Below, piece after piece: positions 53,105 to 61,715 of a stretch of 64,000 bases of DNA. The translations under genes were made by a program, and so were the position numbers. The DNA lies in assembly GCA_018815325.1 (NCBI GenBank), contig JAHIYE010000016.1:62001-126000 (forward strand), in the 5' to 3' direction. The DNA comes from Gammaproteobacteria bacterium. Lineage in GTDB: Bacteria > Pseudomonadota > Gammaproteobacteria > Burkholderiales > Burkholderiaceae_C. Below the pieces are notes generated by a model, which worked only from the letters and a program-made list of their open reading frames with translations, was not told the DNA's origin and did not search any database. Numbering within the stretch: the stretch's first letter is position 1; each line of letters begins with the position of its first letter.

Positions 53105-54087
53105 GACTGACCTCCCGCGCTGGTGGCAGCAGCTGCGCGTGCTGCAGAGGCCTCTTTCGACTGGCGGCGCGCCTTGATGCGGTCCGGGATGCTCAGCAAG
53201 CCGTCGGGCAACCAGATCATGAGCAGCACCACGGCAGCGCCAAATACAAACAGGTACCAGGCCTGCGCAAAACGCAGCCACTCAGGCAGCAGCACACCGA
53301 CTGCGGCCCCCACCACCGGCCCGAAGAAATAGCCAGCGCCACCCACGACCACCATGAGGTACATCATGATCGATGCCTGCACCGTGAACGGCCCGGGCTC
53401 TATGAACTGCACGAGCGAAGCGAACAGCGCCCCGGCCACGCCAGCATAGACCGCACCAATCGCAAAACTCAGCAAGGTGTAGTTGCGGATATCGATGCCC
53501 AGGCTCTCCGCCCGGATCGGGTTGTCGCGCAGCGCCGTAAAGGCCTTGCCCCAGGGCGAGCGCAGCAGCCCCCACATGAGCGCGGCCAGCACCAGCGTGA
53601 AAGCCAGCGTGAAGTAGTAATAGGCGTTATTGGTCTCCAGCGAGAGGCCGAACACGGTGGGACGTGCGATGTTGTTGATGCCGAAGGTGCCGCCTGTGAG
53701 CCACTCCTCGTTGCGCATCACGAGCCAGATGGCCGTGTTGAAGCCCAGCGTGGCAAAAGCCAGGTAGATCGCCTGCACGCGCAAGGCCGGAAAACCCAGG
53801 ATGAGTCCGACCACGAAGCAGATCATGGCCGCCACCGGCAGGCCCAGCCAGAAGCTGATGCCGGCTTTCATCATGATGGCCACTGTGTAGGCGCCGATGC
53901 CGAAGAAAGCCGCATGCCCTAGCGACTTCTGGCCCGCGTATCCCACGGTCAGATTCAAACCCATGGTGGCAATGATGAAGATCAGCCAGTAGGTCAGCAG
54001 GTAGGTGCCGTAGTTCTTGAAGAGCTGCGGCGCCACCAGGGCGATCACGGCAGCTACGGCGATAAAAAACAGGGTTGTTCGTTTCAT
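53101..54087 (-). CDS. livM: ABC transporter permease (LivM)
   Basis: A 328-residue inner-membrane permease with about ten hydrophobic segments. NLTVGYAGQKSLGHAAFFGIGAYT near residue 45 and SPWGKAFTALRDNPIRAESLGIDI near 178 are LivM hallmarks, as is the FGPVVGAAVGVLLPE segment. The C terminus is an Ala/Ser-rich tail (SAARAAAATSAGG). It lies 9 bp after livH and overlaps livG by 4 bp. Confidence 0.95.
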   Translation of the reverse strand: MKRTTLFFIAVAAVIALVAPQLFKNYGTYLLTYWLIFIIATMGLNLTVGYAGQKSLGHAAFFGIGAYTVAIMMKAGISFWLGLPVAAMICFVVGLILGFPALRVQAIYLAFATLGFNTAIWLVMRNEEWLTGGTFGINNIARPTVFGLSLETNNAYYYFTLAFTLVLAALMWGLLRSPWGKAFTALRDNPIRAESLGIDIRNYTLLSFAIGAVYAGVAGALFASLVQFIEPGPFTVQASIMMYLMVVVGGAGYFFGPVVGAAVGVLLPEWLRFAQAWYLFVFGAAVVLLMIWLPDGLLSIPDRIKARRQSKEASAARAAAATSAGGQS

Positions 54088-54096
54088 GGTGATACC

Positions 54097-54972
54097 TCAG
54101 ACCTTGCGTTCTTCCTTCTTGCCCAGCAGCCCCTGCGGCTTGAACAGGATCACGACCATGAAAATCAGCAAGGCCACCGCGTCCTTGTAGGCTGGTGAGA
54201 TATAGGCTGCAGCGAGGTTCTCGGCCACACCGACGATCAGCCCCCCCAGGAGGGCACCGCGCGAGTTGTTGAAGCCGCCAATGATGGCCGCGAAGAAGGC
54301 CTTGGTACCCAGGCCCTCACCCATGTCGAACTTGCCCAGGTAGGTGGAGGTGACCAGCAGTGCAGCCACACAGGCCAGCATGGCATTGATCGCAAAGGCA
54401 TAGAAAATCATGCGCGGCACATTGATGCCCAATACCGAGGCGCTCTCGGTGTTTTGTGCCACAGCCTGCATGGCACGGCCGGTCACCGTCCTGGTGATGA
54501 AGGCCTGCGTCGCCAGCACCATGGCCAGGGCCACGATCAGGGTCCCGATGTTGCTGGCCGTTACGGTGACACCGGCGACATTGAAGATGGCGTCGCCAAA
54601 GAGATTGGGGAAGGGATGCGCCTCGGCGCTGTAGCCGGCACGCACGCCATTGCGCATGGCGATCGACAGGCCAATGGTGGCCACCACGATCGGCATCATG
54701 CCGTACTTGAACAGCGGGTCCACAATGCCCCGCTTGAAGGCCCAGCCCAGCACCAGCACCGACAGCATCGCGGCCAGCACGAAGCTCAACAGCAGCGGTG
54801 AGCCCATCGACATGAAGGCAATCATCATGAAGGCCGGCAGCATGACGAATTCACCCTGCGCAAAGTTGATGGTGCCACTGGCCTGCCACAGCAGGGTAAA
54901 GCCCAGCGCCGCCAGTCCGTAGATGCTGCCCGTGGCCAGGCCACTCAGAAACAGCTGCAGAAAATCAGTCAT
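54097..54972 (-). CDS. livH: ABC transporter permease (LivH)
   Basis: A 291-residue inner-membrane permease. LSGLATGSIYGLAALGFTLLW at the N terminus, INFAQGEFVMLPAFM near residue 34, TGRAMQAVAQNTESASVLGI near 165 and GGFNNSRGALLGGLIVG near 230 are typical LivH segments. It is the second importer gene after the binding protein, separated from it by a strong intergenic hairpin that may make it less expressed than the binding protein. Confidence 0.95.
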   Translation of the reverse strand: MTDFLQLFLSGLATGSIYGLAALGFTLLWQASGTINFAQGEFVMLPAFMMIAFMSMGSPLLLSFVLAAMLSVLVLGWAFKRGIVDPLFKYGMMPIVVATIGLSIAMRNGVRAGYSAEAHPFPNLFGDAIFNVAGVTVTASNIGTLIVALAMVLATQAFITRTVTGRAMQAVAQNTESASVLGINVPRMIFYAFAINAMLACVAALLVTSTYLGKFDMGEGLGTKAFFAAIIGGFNNSRGALLGGLIVGVAENLAAAYISPAYKDAVALLIFMVVILFKPQGLLGKKEERKV

Positions 54973-55033
54973 GAAGACACCCCACGCCCAGTCGAGCCAC
55001 CGGGAAAATTACATCCGTATTGAATCCATTCGA

Positions 55034-55079
55034 CTGACAGCAACGGGCCAGGCCTGCCGACCAGGCCCGCTGCCGTCAG
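55034..55079 (-). other. Long stem-loop between the binding-protein gene and livH
   Basis: CTGACAGCAACGGGCCAG and the inverted CAGGCCCGCTGCCGTCAG pair over about 18 positions with two or three mismatches. There is no U-tract. A 3'-protecting hairpin that raises binding-protein mRNA over the permease mRNA is common in such operons (inference). Confidence 0.6.
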
Positions 55080-55094
55080 TGTGTCAGCAGCAAC

Positions 55095-56231
55095 TTACTT
55101 CTTGCCGAGTGGGGGAAGGATCGCCACGACTTCCTGTTTGCCGTTTTTGACTTCCACCATGAAGCTCTCCCGATCAATATCGCCCTTGTCATCGAAAGTC
55201 ACATCCATCAGCACGCCAGGATGCTGCTTGGCGGTAAAGGTGACGTTTTTCAGGGCATTGGCGACGGCCACGCGATCCAGCTTGCCGACCTTCTCGATCG
55301 CAGCTTTCAGGACGTATACACCGGTATAGCCCTTGATGCCGTTGTGGTCTGACACGTAGTTGTATTCCTTCTGGAACTTGGCGCCAAATGCCTTGGTGGC
55401 AGGGGCGTCCACCGTGAGACCCACGTGCGCCACGGCGCCGTTGGCAGCGTCACCGGCCAGCTCAATCACTTTCTGACCAGTCAGCGTGGTCTCACCGATC
55501 AGCGGCTTGTTCCAGCCCTGCTTGCGGAATTCACGCAATGCACGGGCCGACTCTTCCTCATTGGTATAGATGAACGCGGCATCCGCATTGCTTTGCTTGG
55601 CCTTGAGTACGGCGGCCGAGAAATCGATTTGACCTGGTTCGCTGGAGATGTCCGCCACCACCTTGGTCGGGCTGCCTTCCATCAGTTTGAGCATCGCATC
55701 ACGCCCGCCCTTGCCGAAATCGTTGTTCACATAGATCACGGCCAGCGTCTTGGCCTTGCCGTTGATGTACCGCGCCACCTTGGGGAAAGACGTGGACTGA
55801 CCGAAGCTGGTGCGGAACACATAGGGGTTGCCCTGCTGCGTGATGGAAGCAGCCTCGCCGCCCGTGAAGTTGGGAATCTGGGCACGACGTGACTCGGCCA
55901 TGCTCACCATGATGGAGCCGGAGAACACCGGGCCGAAGATGGCAAACACGTCATCGTCCACCGCCTTCTGGGTCAGGCCCTTGGCCACGCCCGGGTTACT
56001 CTGCGTGTCATTGGTGGTGGTGACAATCTTCTTGCCCAGGATACCGCCAGCGGCGTTGATCTCCTTGACGGCCAACTCGACACCATTCTTGAAATTGGTC
56101 CCTGCGGTGGTGCCACCACCGGACAGTTCGACGATATTGGCGATCTTGATCACATCTTGAGAAAATGAGGCACCAGCCCCCGCCATCATTGCGATAGCTG
56201 CTATTACTTTAAGAGCAAAACGTTTTTGCAT
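55095..56231 (-). CDS. ABC transporter substrate-binding protein (LivK type)
   Basis: A 378-residue periplasmic binding protein. Start 56231 gives a clean Sec signal peptide (MQKRFALKVIAAIAMMAGAGASFSQ) cut near residue 26; GGAGA is 6 bp upstream. The mature part has IKIANIVELSGGGTTAGTNF, AVKEINAAGGILGKKI and GYTGVYVLKAAIEKVGK, all Peripla_BP_6 features. An in-frame codon at 56264 would overlap the dehydrogenase gene and is not preferred. It is the first of the five importer genes and sits next to the AroE-like gene, so quinate, shikimate or dehydroshikimate are plausible ligands. Confidence 0.93.
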   Translation of the reverse strand: MQKRFALKVIAAIAMMAGAGASFSQDVIKIANIVELSGGGTTAGTNFKNGVELAVKEINAAGGILGKKIVTTTNDTQSNPGVAKGLTQKAVDDDVFAIFGPVFSGSIMVSMAESRRAQIPNFTGGEAASITQQGNPYVFRTSFGQSTSFPKVARYINGKAKTLAVIYVNNDFGKGGRDAMLKLMEGSPTKVVADISSEPGQIDFSAAVLKAKQSNADAAFIYTNEEESARALREFRKQGWNKPLIGETTLTGQKVIELAGDAANGAVAHVGLTVDAPATKAFGAKFQKEYNYVSDHNGIKGYTGVYVLKAAIEKVGKLDRVAVANALKNVTFTAKQHPGVLMDVTFDDKGDIDRESFMVEVKNGKQEVVAILPPLGKK

Positions 56232-56260
56232 GGGATGTCTCCTTACTTGTTGATAAAAGG

Positions 56261-57226
56261 TCAATGAAAAACGAGTCGTGATTCCCCGACTCCCGGGTTT
56301 GGAACACCTCGGTCCGATCCACGCCTGATCTCATGAGCGAGTTCCGCCGGGTAGATCAGTTCGCGGATGAAGGTGGCATCCTCGCGCACTGCCTGTGCAG
56401 CTTCGGAATAGCCAAAAAAATCCAGGTACAGCGGGGTCTGCTGAATGAGCATCTCAAAGCCTGGCTCGGCGTGCAAGCCACGCGCCCGCACAGCGCGCAC
56501 CAGCGGCGTGGGCTGGTTTTTCATGAGGATGTCCAGCAGGGCCGCATGCGGCGCCATGTCCTCTACCCGGCAGGGCAAAGGGTCGCCCGCTTCCAGCCCC
56601 AGCGGGGAAGCATTGATGACGAGGTCAAACCCGCCCGGATGGTTGCTGTCGACGGCCACCACCCTGCTGCCCGGCACCGAGCCAATGCGTTGCGCCACGC
56701 TGAGCGCCTTGCCTGGCACCGGATCAAAAAAGGCAATCTCTGCCGCGGGTCCTTGTGCCGTGCTGGCCAGCGAGGCGCCGATGGCGGAGGCCCCGCCACC
56801 TGCACCCAGCACCAGCACACGCTTGCCCGCATAGGCCATGCCGAAGTAGTCGAGTGAAGCCAGCAAGCCTTCACCATCAAACAGGCCGCCTTCGAGCTGG
56901 CCCTGCGCATCAGGCCGGATGGCATTGACGGCGCCCGCCAGCCTGCCCAATGGGGAGCAGCTGTCCAGCAAACCCATCACCAGCGCCTTGTGCGGAATGG
57001 CCAGAAACATGCCTTTGATGTTTTTGGCCTTGAAGGCCGCTTTGACAAAGGTTTCGATGTCTCCGGCAGGTACATGCACGGGTACCAGCACGGCATTGAT
57101 TCCCAGCGCAGCAAAGACGCGGTTGAACACCGCCGGTGCGCGAACCTGCGCCACAGGATCACCCGGAATCAGGTAAACCTCTGTGCTGCCGTTCACAACC
57201 GGCATGATGGCGTCTGCTTGATGCAT
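56261..57226 (-). CDS. AroE-like shikimate/quinate dehydrogenase with altered substrate motif
   Basis: A 321-residue member of the shikimate dehydrogenase family. The catalytic Lys is kept in LAIPHKALVM, Asn in LAGAVNAIR, Asp in LFDGEGLL, and the nucleotide loop is LVLGAGGGASAIGASLA. The usual N-terminal Ser-x-Ser-Pro carboxylate-binding motif reads AQVRAPAVFN here, so the substrate may differ from shikimate. ATG 57205 is a second start choice; with 57226 a regulator-like site lies only 5 bp upstream and no ribosome site is visible. It is the first gene of the leftward catabolic operon. Confidence 0.88.
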   Translation of the reverse strand: MHQADAIMPVVNGSTEVYLIPGDPVAQVRAPAVFNRVFAALGINAVLVPVHVPAGDIETFVKAAFKAKNIKGMFLAIPHKALVMGLLDSCSPLGRLAGAVNAIRPDAQGQLEGGLFDGEGLLASLDYFGMAYAGKRVLVLGAGGGASAIGASLASTAQGPAAEIAFFDPVPGKALSVAQRIGSVPGSRVVAVDSNHPGGFDLVINASPLGLEAGDPLPCRVEDMAPHAALLDILMKNQPTPLVRAVRARGLHAEPGFEMLIQQTPLYLDFFGYSEAAQAVREDATFIRELIYPAELAHEIRRGSDRGVPNPGVGESRLVFH

Positions 57227-57230
57227 AAAT

Positions 57231-57245
57231 GTTCGCTAATCGCTC
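57231..57245 (+). promoter_or_regulatory. PcaR-like operator, site 1
   Basis: GTTCGCTAATCGCTC matches the 15-bp PcaR operator of Pseudomonas putida as I recall it (GTTCGATAATCGCAC) at 13 of 15 positions. It stands directly ahead of the AroE-like gene and on the side away from the iclR gene. Confidence 0.6.
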
Positions 57246-57334
57246 AAAAGTGCTTCGATGTGGCGAACTTTAGTCAGATAAACAATTTTTTCTAAGAAGA
57301 AACTTCCCATTACGATCGGTGATCGAACATTTGT

Positions 57335-57349
57335 GAACGATAAACGAAC
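57335..57349 (-). promoter_or_regulatory. PcaR-like operator, site 2
   Basis: Read on the minus strand this is GTTCGTTTATCGTTC, 12 of 15 identical to site 1. A further GAAC at 57325 lies 10 bp from the next one, so three GAAC half-sites are phased at 10-11 bp. It stands ahead of the iclR gene. Confidence 0.55.
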
Positions 57350-57405
57350 GTTTTTCGGGTTTTACCTAGGGTTTAACCCTTGTCCTGACCTGCAGAATCG
57401 GCAGC

Positions 57406-58188
57406 ATGAGTTCCCCTGTCGACTCCATGCCACCACTGGACAAACGGGACTGGATCGCCGGTCTCGAAAAAGGTCTGTCCGTGATCGAAGCCTTCGACGA
57501 TGCCAATCCGCGCCTGACCAGCAGCCAGGCTGGCGAGCGCTGTGGCATGACGCGCACGGCCGCACGCCGCTACCTTCTGACGCTCACCCACCTGGGTTAC
57601 ACAGCGACAGACGGCAAGCTGTTCTGGCTCACGCCCCGCGTGCTGCGACTGGGCCAGTCGTATCTGGAGTCGGCACGTCTACCCCGCACTGTGCAGCCCT
57701 TCCTGCAACGCGTGACGGCGGGCACCCAGGAGATAGCCTATGTCAGCGTGCTCGATGGCGACGACATCGTCTATATCGCGCGCAACGGCCCTAACCGCAC
57801 CATGAACACCGGCTTTGTACTGGGTGCGCGCGTGCAGGCCCAGGTCACCGCAGCCGGCATGCTCATGCTGGCCATGCGCGACGATGCCTGGCTGGATAAC
57901 TGGATGGCCAGCCATGAGCTCAAGTCCTATACCTCCTACACCATCACCAGCAAGGAGCGGCTTCGCATTGAGCTGGCGCGCATCCGCAACCAGGGCTGGG
58001 CCATTTCCGAGCAACAGCTCGAGTTGAGTTACCGCGGGGTGGCCGTCCCGCTGATCGACCGGCGTGGAGACTTCATGGCCGCGCTGAATGTCACCATGCC
58101 GATGGGACACGAAAGCAGCGAGCAGGCCGCAGCACGGGTGTTACCTGTGCTGCAGGAAACCGCTCGTGCGATGCGCAATCTGATCTGA
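57406..58188 (+). CDS. IclR-family regulator of the quinate/protocatechuate-type locus
   Basis: A 260-residue IclR/PcaR-type regulator. An N-terminal winged helix (about 14-75; LEKGLSVIEAFDDANPRLTSSQAGE, RTAARRYLLTLTHLGY) is followed by the effector-binding domain (about 90-255; IAYVSVLDGDDIVYIARNG, GVAVPLIDRRGDFMAALNVTMP). This matches the PcaR/PcaU/PobR branch, whose effectors are protocatechuate, 4-hydroxybenzoate or 3-oxoadipate. It is divergent from the AroE-like gene, and two PcaR-like sites lie between them, so it very likely controls the operon. Confidence 0.92.
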   Translation: MSSPVDSMPPLDKRDWIAGLEKGLSVIEAFDDANPRLTSSQAGERCGMTRTAARRYLLTLTHLGYTATDGKLFWLTPRVLRLGQSYLESARLPRTVQPFLQRVTAGTQEIAYVSVLDGDDIVYIARNGPNRTMNTGFVLGARVQAQVTAAGMLMLAMRDDAWLDNWMASHELKSYTSYTITSKERLRIELARIRNQGWAISEQQLELSYRGVAVPLIDRRGDFMAALNVTMPMGHESSEQAAARVLPVLQETARAMRNLI

Positions 58189-58204
58189 ACCCACCGCAGC
58201 CAAT

Positions 58205-59389
58205 TCAGCCAGCGGCGGCAGGAACCGGGTGCTGATGTCGCCAGACACGGTATGCACACGCCCCCGCTATCAGGCTGATCAGCATCGACGCCCAGAAAAT
58301 GCTGGCCAGCCCGAGGCGGGAACTCAGGGCTCCGCCGGCGAGGCCACCCAGCACACCGGGTATGCCATAGCCGATTACCGTATAGAGGGCCTGCCCACGC
58401 CCCCGCAAACGCCCCGGGAAATACGCTGTCAACAGGGAAATGCAAACCGCATGGTGGGTCGCAAAGGTGATTGCGTGCAGGGCCTGGGCCAGCAGCAGCA
58501 GGCCCAGCACGGAAGCGCTGGAGGCCGTGATGCCCATGCGCAGCACCATGGCGGCAGCACACAGCAGCAGCCAGCCACTCAAGCTCAGCAGCGGCAGCCA
58601 GCGGCTCTGGGTGAAGAACCAGCCGATCTCCACGATCACCGAGACCGCCCACAACACACCGATCATGGTCTTGCTGTAGCCCAGCGAGTCGAGGTAGAGC
58701 GAGAAGAACACATAGATGCCGATGTGCGAGAGCACATGAAAGAACAGCGCGGCAAAAAACCACTGCACATGGCGCTGGCGCAGGATAGGTGCTATCGGCA
58801 AGTTGCTTGCATGCGCCGACACCTCTTCCTTCAGGTCGGGCATGGTCCAGACGCTCAGCACAATGGCCAGCAGGCTCACACCGGTCCACAGGGGAAAGTG
58901 CCCCATGCCGAACACCTCGAACCAGACTCCGGCAGCCAGCACCGTGAACAGAAAGCCGAGTGAGCCCCACAGGCGCACGCGACCATAGCGCCGAATGTCG
59001 AAGGACCCGCCCCGGCTGAACAGGTGCGCCATCGCTGCCTCGCTCATGGGCATCATCGCGCTGGTGTGGGCGAACATCAGCAGCAACACCAGAGCCAGCC
59101 ACACGACCCCGAAGTCAAACCAGAGTCCGAAGGAAATCAGCAGCGCCGCACTGGCACCATAGCGCAACAGCTTGACACGCTCACCTGTGTGGTCGCTGAG
59201 CCAGCCCCAGGCATAGGGCGCAAAAATGCGTGTGAACGCCTGCACCGAGGTCAGCAGCCCGATCATGATGATGCTCAGACCCTGATCCTTGAGCCACAGG
59301 GGCAGATAAGGGTTGAAGAACCCGATGTGCGCGAAATAGCTGGCCGACATGGCCGCGAACGGCACGAGCTGTCGGCGGGAAACCGTCAT
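58205..59389 (-). CDS. MFS transporter (LacY/HcaT-like, MFS_1-like)
   Basis: A 394-residue carrier with about twelve membrane segments. YFAHIGFFNPYLPLWLKDQGLS at the N terminus and YAWGWLSDHTGERVKLLRYG near residue 60 are typical of the HcaT/YcaD-like group, which includes a 3-phenylpropionate permease. VRLWGSLGFLFTVLAAG near 138 is another group motif. It lies at the end of the leftward aroC run and is convergent with the iclR gene. The substrate is unknown; an aromatic acid is a guess. Confidence 0.88.
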   Translation of the reverse strand: MTVSRRQLVPFAAMSASYFAHIGFFNPYLPLWLKDQGLSIIMIGLLTSVQAFTRIFAPYAWGWLSDHTGERVKLLRYGASAALLISFGLWFDFGVVWLALVLLLMFAHTSAMMPMSEAAMAHLFSRGGSFDIRRYGRVRLWGSLGFLFTVLAAGVWFEVFGMGHFPLWTGVSLLAIVLSVWTMPDLKEEVSAHASNLPIAPILRQRHVQWFFAALFFHVLSHIGIYVFFSLYLDSLGYSKTMIGVLWAVSVIVEIGWFFTQSRWLPLLSLSGWLLLCAAAMVLRMGITASSASVLGLLLLAQALHAITFATHHAVCISLLTAYFPGRLRGRGQALYTVIGYGIPGVLGGLAGGALSSRLGLASIFWASMLISLIAGACAYRVWRHQHPVPAAAG

Positions 59390-59422
59390 GTTGGCGTCAC
59401 GTTTTCGTCACGTACGCCATCG

Positions 59423-59611
59423 CTACTTGCGGTCACTCCAGAGCACGCCGCCGGTGGCCCAATCGCTGCGCTTGATCTCGAACAGCAGCACATCGACCGC
59501 TTCGGGTGAAGAACCCAGGGTTTGCACGGTAGCCTCGGTGATGGCCTTGACGAAGTCTTTCTTCTGCTCGTCGGTACGGCCTTCGAACATTTCTACGCGG
59601 ATGGTGGGCAT
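59423..59611 (-). CDS. 4-Oxalocrotonate tautomerase-family protein
   Basis: A 62-residue enzyme subunit. After Met removal the catalytic Pro1 is exposed (PTIRVEMFEGRTDEQKKDFV), as in 4-oxalocrotonate tautomerase. Arg near position 11 and Phe near 50 are at the expected places (FEIKRSDWATGGVLW). These proteins form hexamers and tautomerise 2-hydroxymuconate-like acids. GGAAA lies before the ATG. It is in a leftward run with the class II aldolase gene and the MFS gene, hinting at aromatic acid catabolism. Confidence 0.92.
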   Translation of the reverse strand: MPTIRVEMFEGRTDEQKKDFVKAITEATVQTLGSSPEAVDVLLFEIKRSDWATGGVLWSDRK

Positions 59612-59687
59612 GGTGTGTTTCCTGAAAGTGGAAAATCAGAGGGAATGAGCGGCTACCGCAGCGCGCAGGCGAACAGGACAACCTGGC

Positions 59688-60428
59688 CTAGGAGCGGTAG
59701 GAAGGATCGATCTTATCAAGCCGGCGCAGCAGCGCCGGCCACTCGGCATCACCATCGCGCTCGCTGCCATCGCCCACCCACTGCCGGTAGGTGTGTTGAG
59801 CCACCGCATCACTGGTTTGCAACACGGCACCACCCGTGGCGGCCATGGCAGTGAGCTGCGCCCGTGCGGCGCGTTCGAGATGGTGCATGAGCATATAAGC
59901 CTCGGCCACCGAGGCGCCCACCGTCAGCGTGCCGTGGTTTTCGAGAATCAAACCATCAAGTGTCCCCAGGTTGGCCACCAGCCGTGCCGCCTCGGCCTCG
60001 CCGAGCGCGAGCCCTTCATAGACATGGCGGCCAATGCGCTTGAACAGCCGCATGGCATGCTGGGTCGTTGGCAGCAAACCGTCTGGCAGCATGGCCAGCG
60101 CCATGCCCCAATGGGTGTGCAGATGCAGCACACAGCCGGCGCTGGGCCGCGCCGCATGGATTGCGCCATGGATGGCAAAGCCGGTCGGGTTCACGTCATA
60201 CGGCGAATCGTCGAGCTTTTCACCACGTGTATTGACCTTGACCAGGTTGGAGGCGCAGACCTCATCGAACAGCAGGCCAAAGGGATTGATCAGGTACACA
60301 CCCTCCTCGCCCGGCACCGCCGCGGAGATGTGGGTGTAGATGGTGTCATCCCAGCCATTGAGAGCCGCAAGCCGGTAGGCGGCCGCCAGATTGACGCGGA
60401 CGGCCTGCTCGGCCGCAGACGCACTCAC
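59688..60428 (-). CDS. Class II aldolase/adducin-family protein
   Basis: A 246-residue protein with the class II aldolase fold. Zinc-site histidines are seen in VLHLHTHWGMAL near residue 100 and ENHGTLTVG near 163, and the N-terminal GWDDTIYTHISAAVPG is typical of the group. It keeps the metal site, so aldolase, epimerase or decarboxylase chemistry is possible. It is coded 7 bp after aroC and about 75 bp before the tautomerase gene. The substrate is unknown. Confidence 0.9.
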   Translation of the reverse strand: MSASAAEQAVRVNLAAAYRLAALNGWDDTIYTHISAAVPGEEGVYLINPFGLLFDEVCASNLVKVNTRGEKLDDSPYDVNPTGFAIHGAIHAARPSAGCVLHLHTHWGMALAMLPDGLLPTTQHAMRLFKRIGRHVYEGLALGEAEAARLVANLGTLDGLILENHGTLTVGASVAEAYMLMHHLERAARAQLTAMAATGGAVLQTSDAVAQHTYRQWVGDGSERDGDAEWPALLRRLDKIDPSYRS

Positions 60429-60435
60429 AACGACC

Positions 60436-61539
60436 TCAAACCTGCGAGACCGACCCGGGGATCGGACCGACTGCCAACTTCACGTCACCGCACTGGGCGC
60501 GCTGACGCAGCGCATGCTCCATCACCACGAGCGCCAGCATGGCCTCGGCAATCGGGGTGGCGCGAATGCCCACGCAGGGGTCGTGCCGGCCCTTGGTCAC
60601 GACCTCGGTGCTTTGGCCGTTGACGTCGATCGACTCACGCGGCGTGATGATGGAACTGGTGGGTTTGATGGCTATCAACACCTCCAGATCCTGTCCGGTC
60701 GTGATGCCGCCCAACACGCCACCGGCATTGTTCGACTTGAAACCCTGCGGCGAAAGCGAGTCACCGTGCGTGGTGCCGCGCTGCACGACACTCTCGAAAC
60801 CAGCCCCGATCTCCACGCCCTTGACGGCGTTGATGCCCATCATGGCGTAGGCGATCTCGGCATCCATCTTGTCGAACAAGGGCTCGCCCAGACCTACGGG
60901 TACACCTGAGGCCGTCACGCGGATGCGGGCACCACAGGAATCCCCCGCCTTGCGCAGGGCATCCATGTAATTTTCGAGTGCCGAGACATCAGCGGCTGGG
61001 GCATAAAACGGGTTGTTGGGAACGTGCTCCCAGGATTCGAACGGGATGGAAACCTCGCCGATCTGTGACATGCAGCCGCGGAACTTTGTGCCGTACTGCT
61101 CAAACAGCCACTTCTTGGCCACCGCACCGGCGGCCACCATGGGCGCCGTCAGGCGTGCGGATGAGCGGCCACCACCGCGGGGATCGCGAATGCCGTACTT
61201 GTGCCAGTAGGTGTAGTCGGCATGGCCCGGGCGAAAAGTCTGCAGGATGTTGCCGTAGTCCTTGCTGCGCTGGTCGGTGTTCTTGATCAACAGGCAGATC
61301 GGCGTGCCGGTGGTCTTGCCCTCATAGACGCCGGAGAGAATCTCCACCGCATCGGGCTCGTTGCGCTGGGTCACATGGCGGCTGGTGCCGGGGCGGCGCC
61401 GGTCCAGGTCAGGCTGGATGTCAGCCTCGCTGAGCACCATGCCCGGCGGGCAGCCATCGATCACACAGCCGATGGCCGGGCCGTGGGATTCACCAAAGTT
61501 GGTGACTGCAAAGAGATTTCCGAAGGTATTTCCGCTCAT
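60436..61539 (-). CDS. aroC: Chorismate synthase
   Basis: A 367-residue FMN-dependent enzyme that makes chorismate from EPSP, the last step of the common aromatic pathway. Signatures are [19 protein letters not shown] near residue 9, [16 protein letters not shown] near 40, and [10 protein letters not shown] with RGTTHGDSL in the middle, and KPTSSI near the end. Start 61539 (MSGNTFG) is the family's usual N terminus; the longer open frame is not used. It begins the leftward aroC-aldolase-tautomerase-MFS run. Confidence 0.96.
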   Translation of the reverse strand: MSGNTFGNLFAVTNFGESHGPAIGCVIDGCPPGMVLSEADIQPDLDRRRPGTSRHVTQRNEPDAVEILSGVYEGKTTGTPICLLIKNTDQRSKDYGNILQTFRPGHADYTYWHKYGIRDPRGGGRSSARLTAPMVAAGAVAKKWLFEQYGTKFRGCMSQIGEVSIPFESWEHVPNNPFYAPAADVSALENYMDALRKAGDSCGARIRVTASGVPVGLGEPLFDKMDAEIAYAMMGINAVKGVEIGAGFESVVQRGTTHGDSLSPQGFKSNNAGGVLGGITTGQDLEVLIAIKPTSSIITPRESIDVNGQSTEVVTKGRHDPCVGIRATPIAEAMLALVVMEHALRQRAQCGDVKLAVGPIPGSVSQV

Positions 61540-61715
61540 GCTTGATCTTTCCAAGGCCCGGCACATTCCCTCCAGGCAGAGGAAACCATGATCCAGGCTT
61601 GCTCAATTATCCCAGACAGCTTCATCCAGGCTTTGATGGCGGCAGGGTCCTCGCTGGAATGATTCATGCTTGATGTTGCAGCGCAGCATTCGCTGTTTTC
61701 ATGAAGGAGACCCTC

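Noticed and set aside
56190-56215. GCTATTACTTTAAGAGC-like segment resembling the dispersed repeat
   Set aside because: It lies in the signal-peptide codons of the binding protein, lacks the TAGC end, and is explained by coding for an Ala/Ile-rich stretch.
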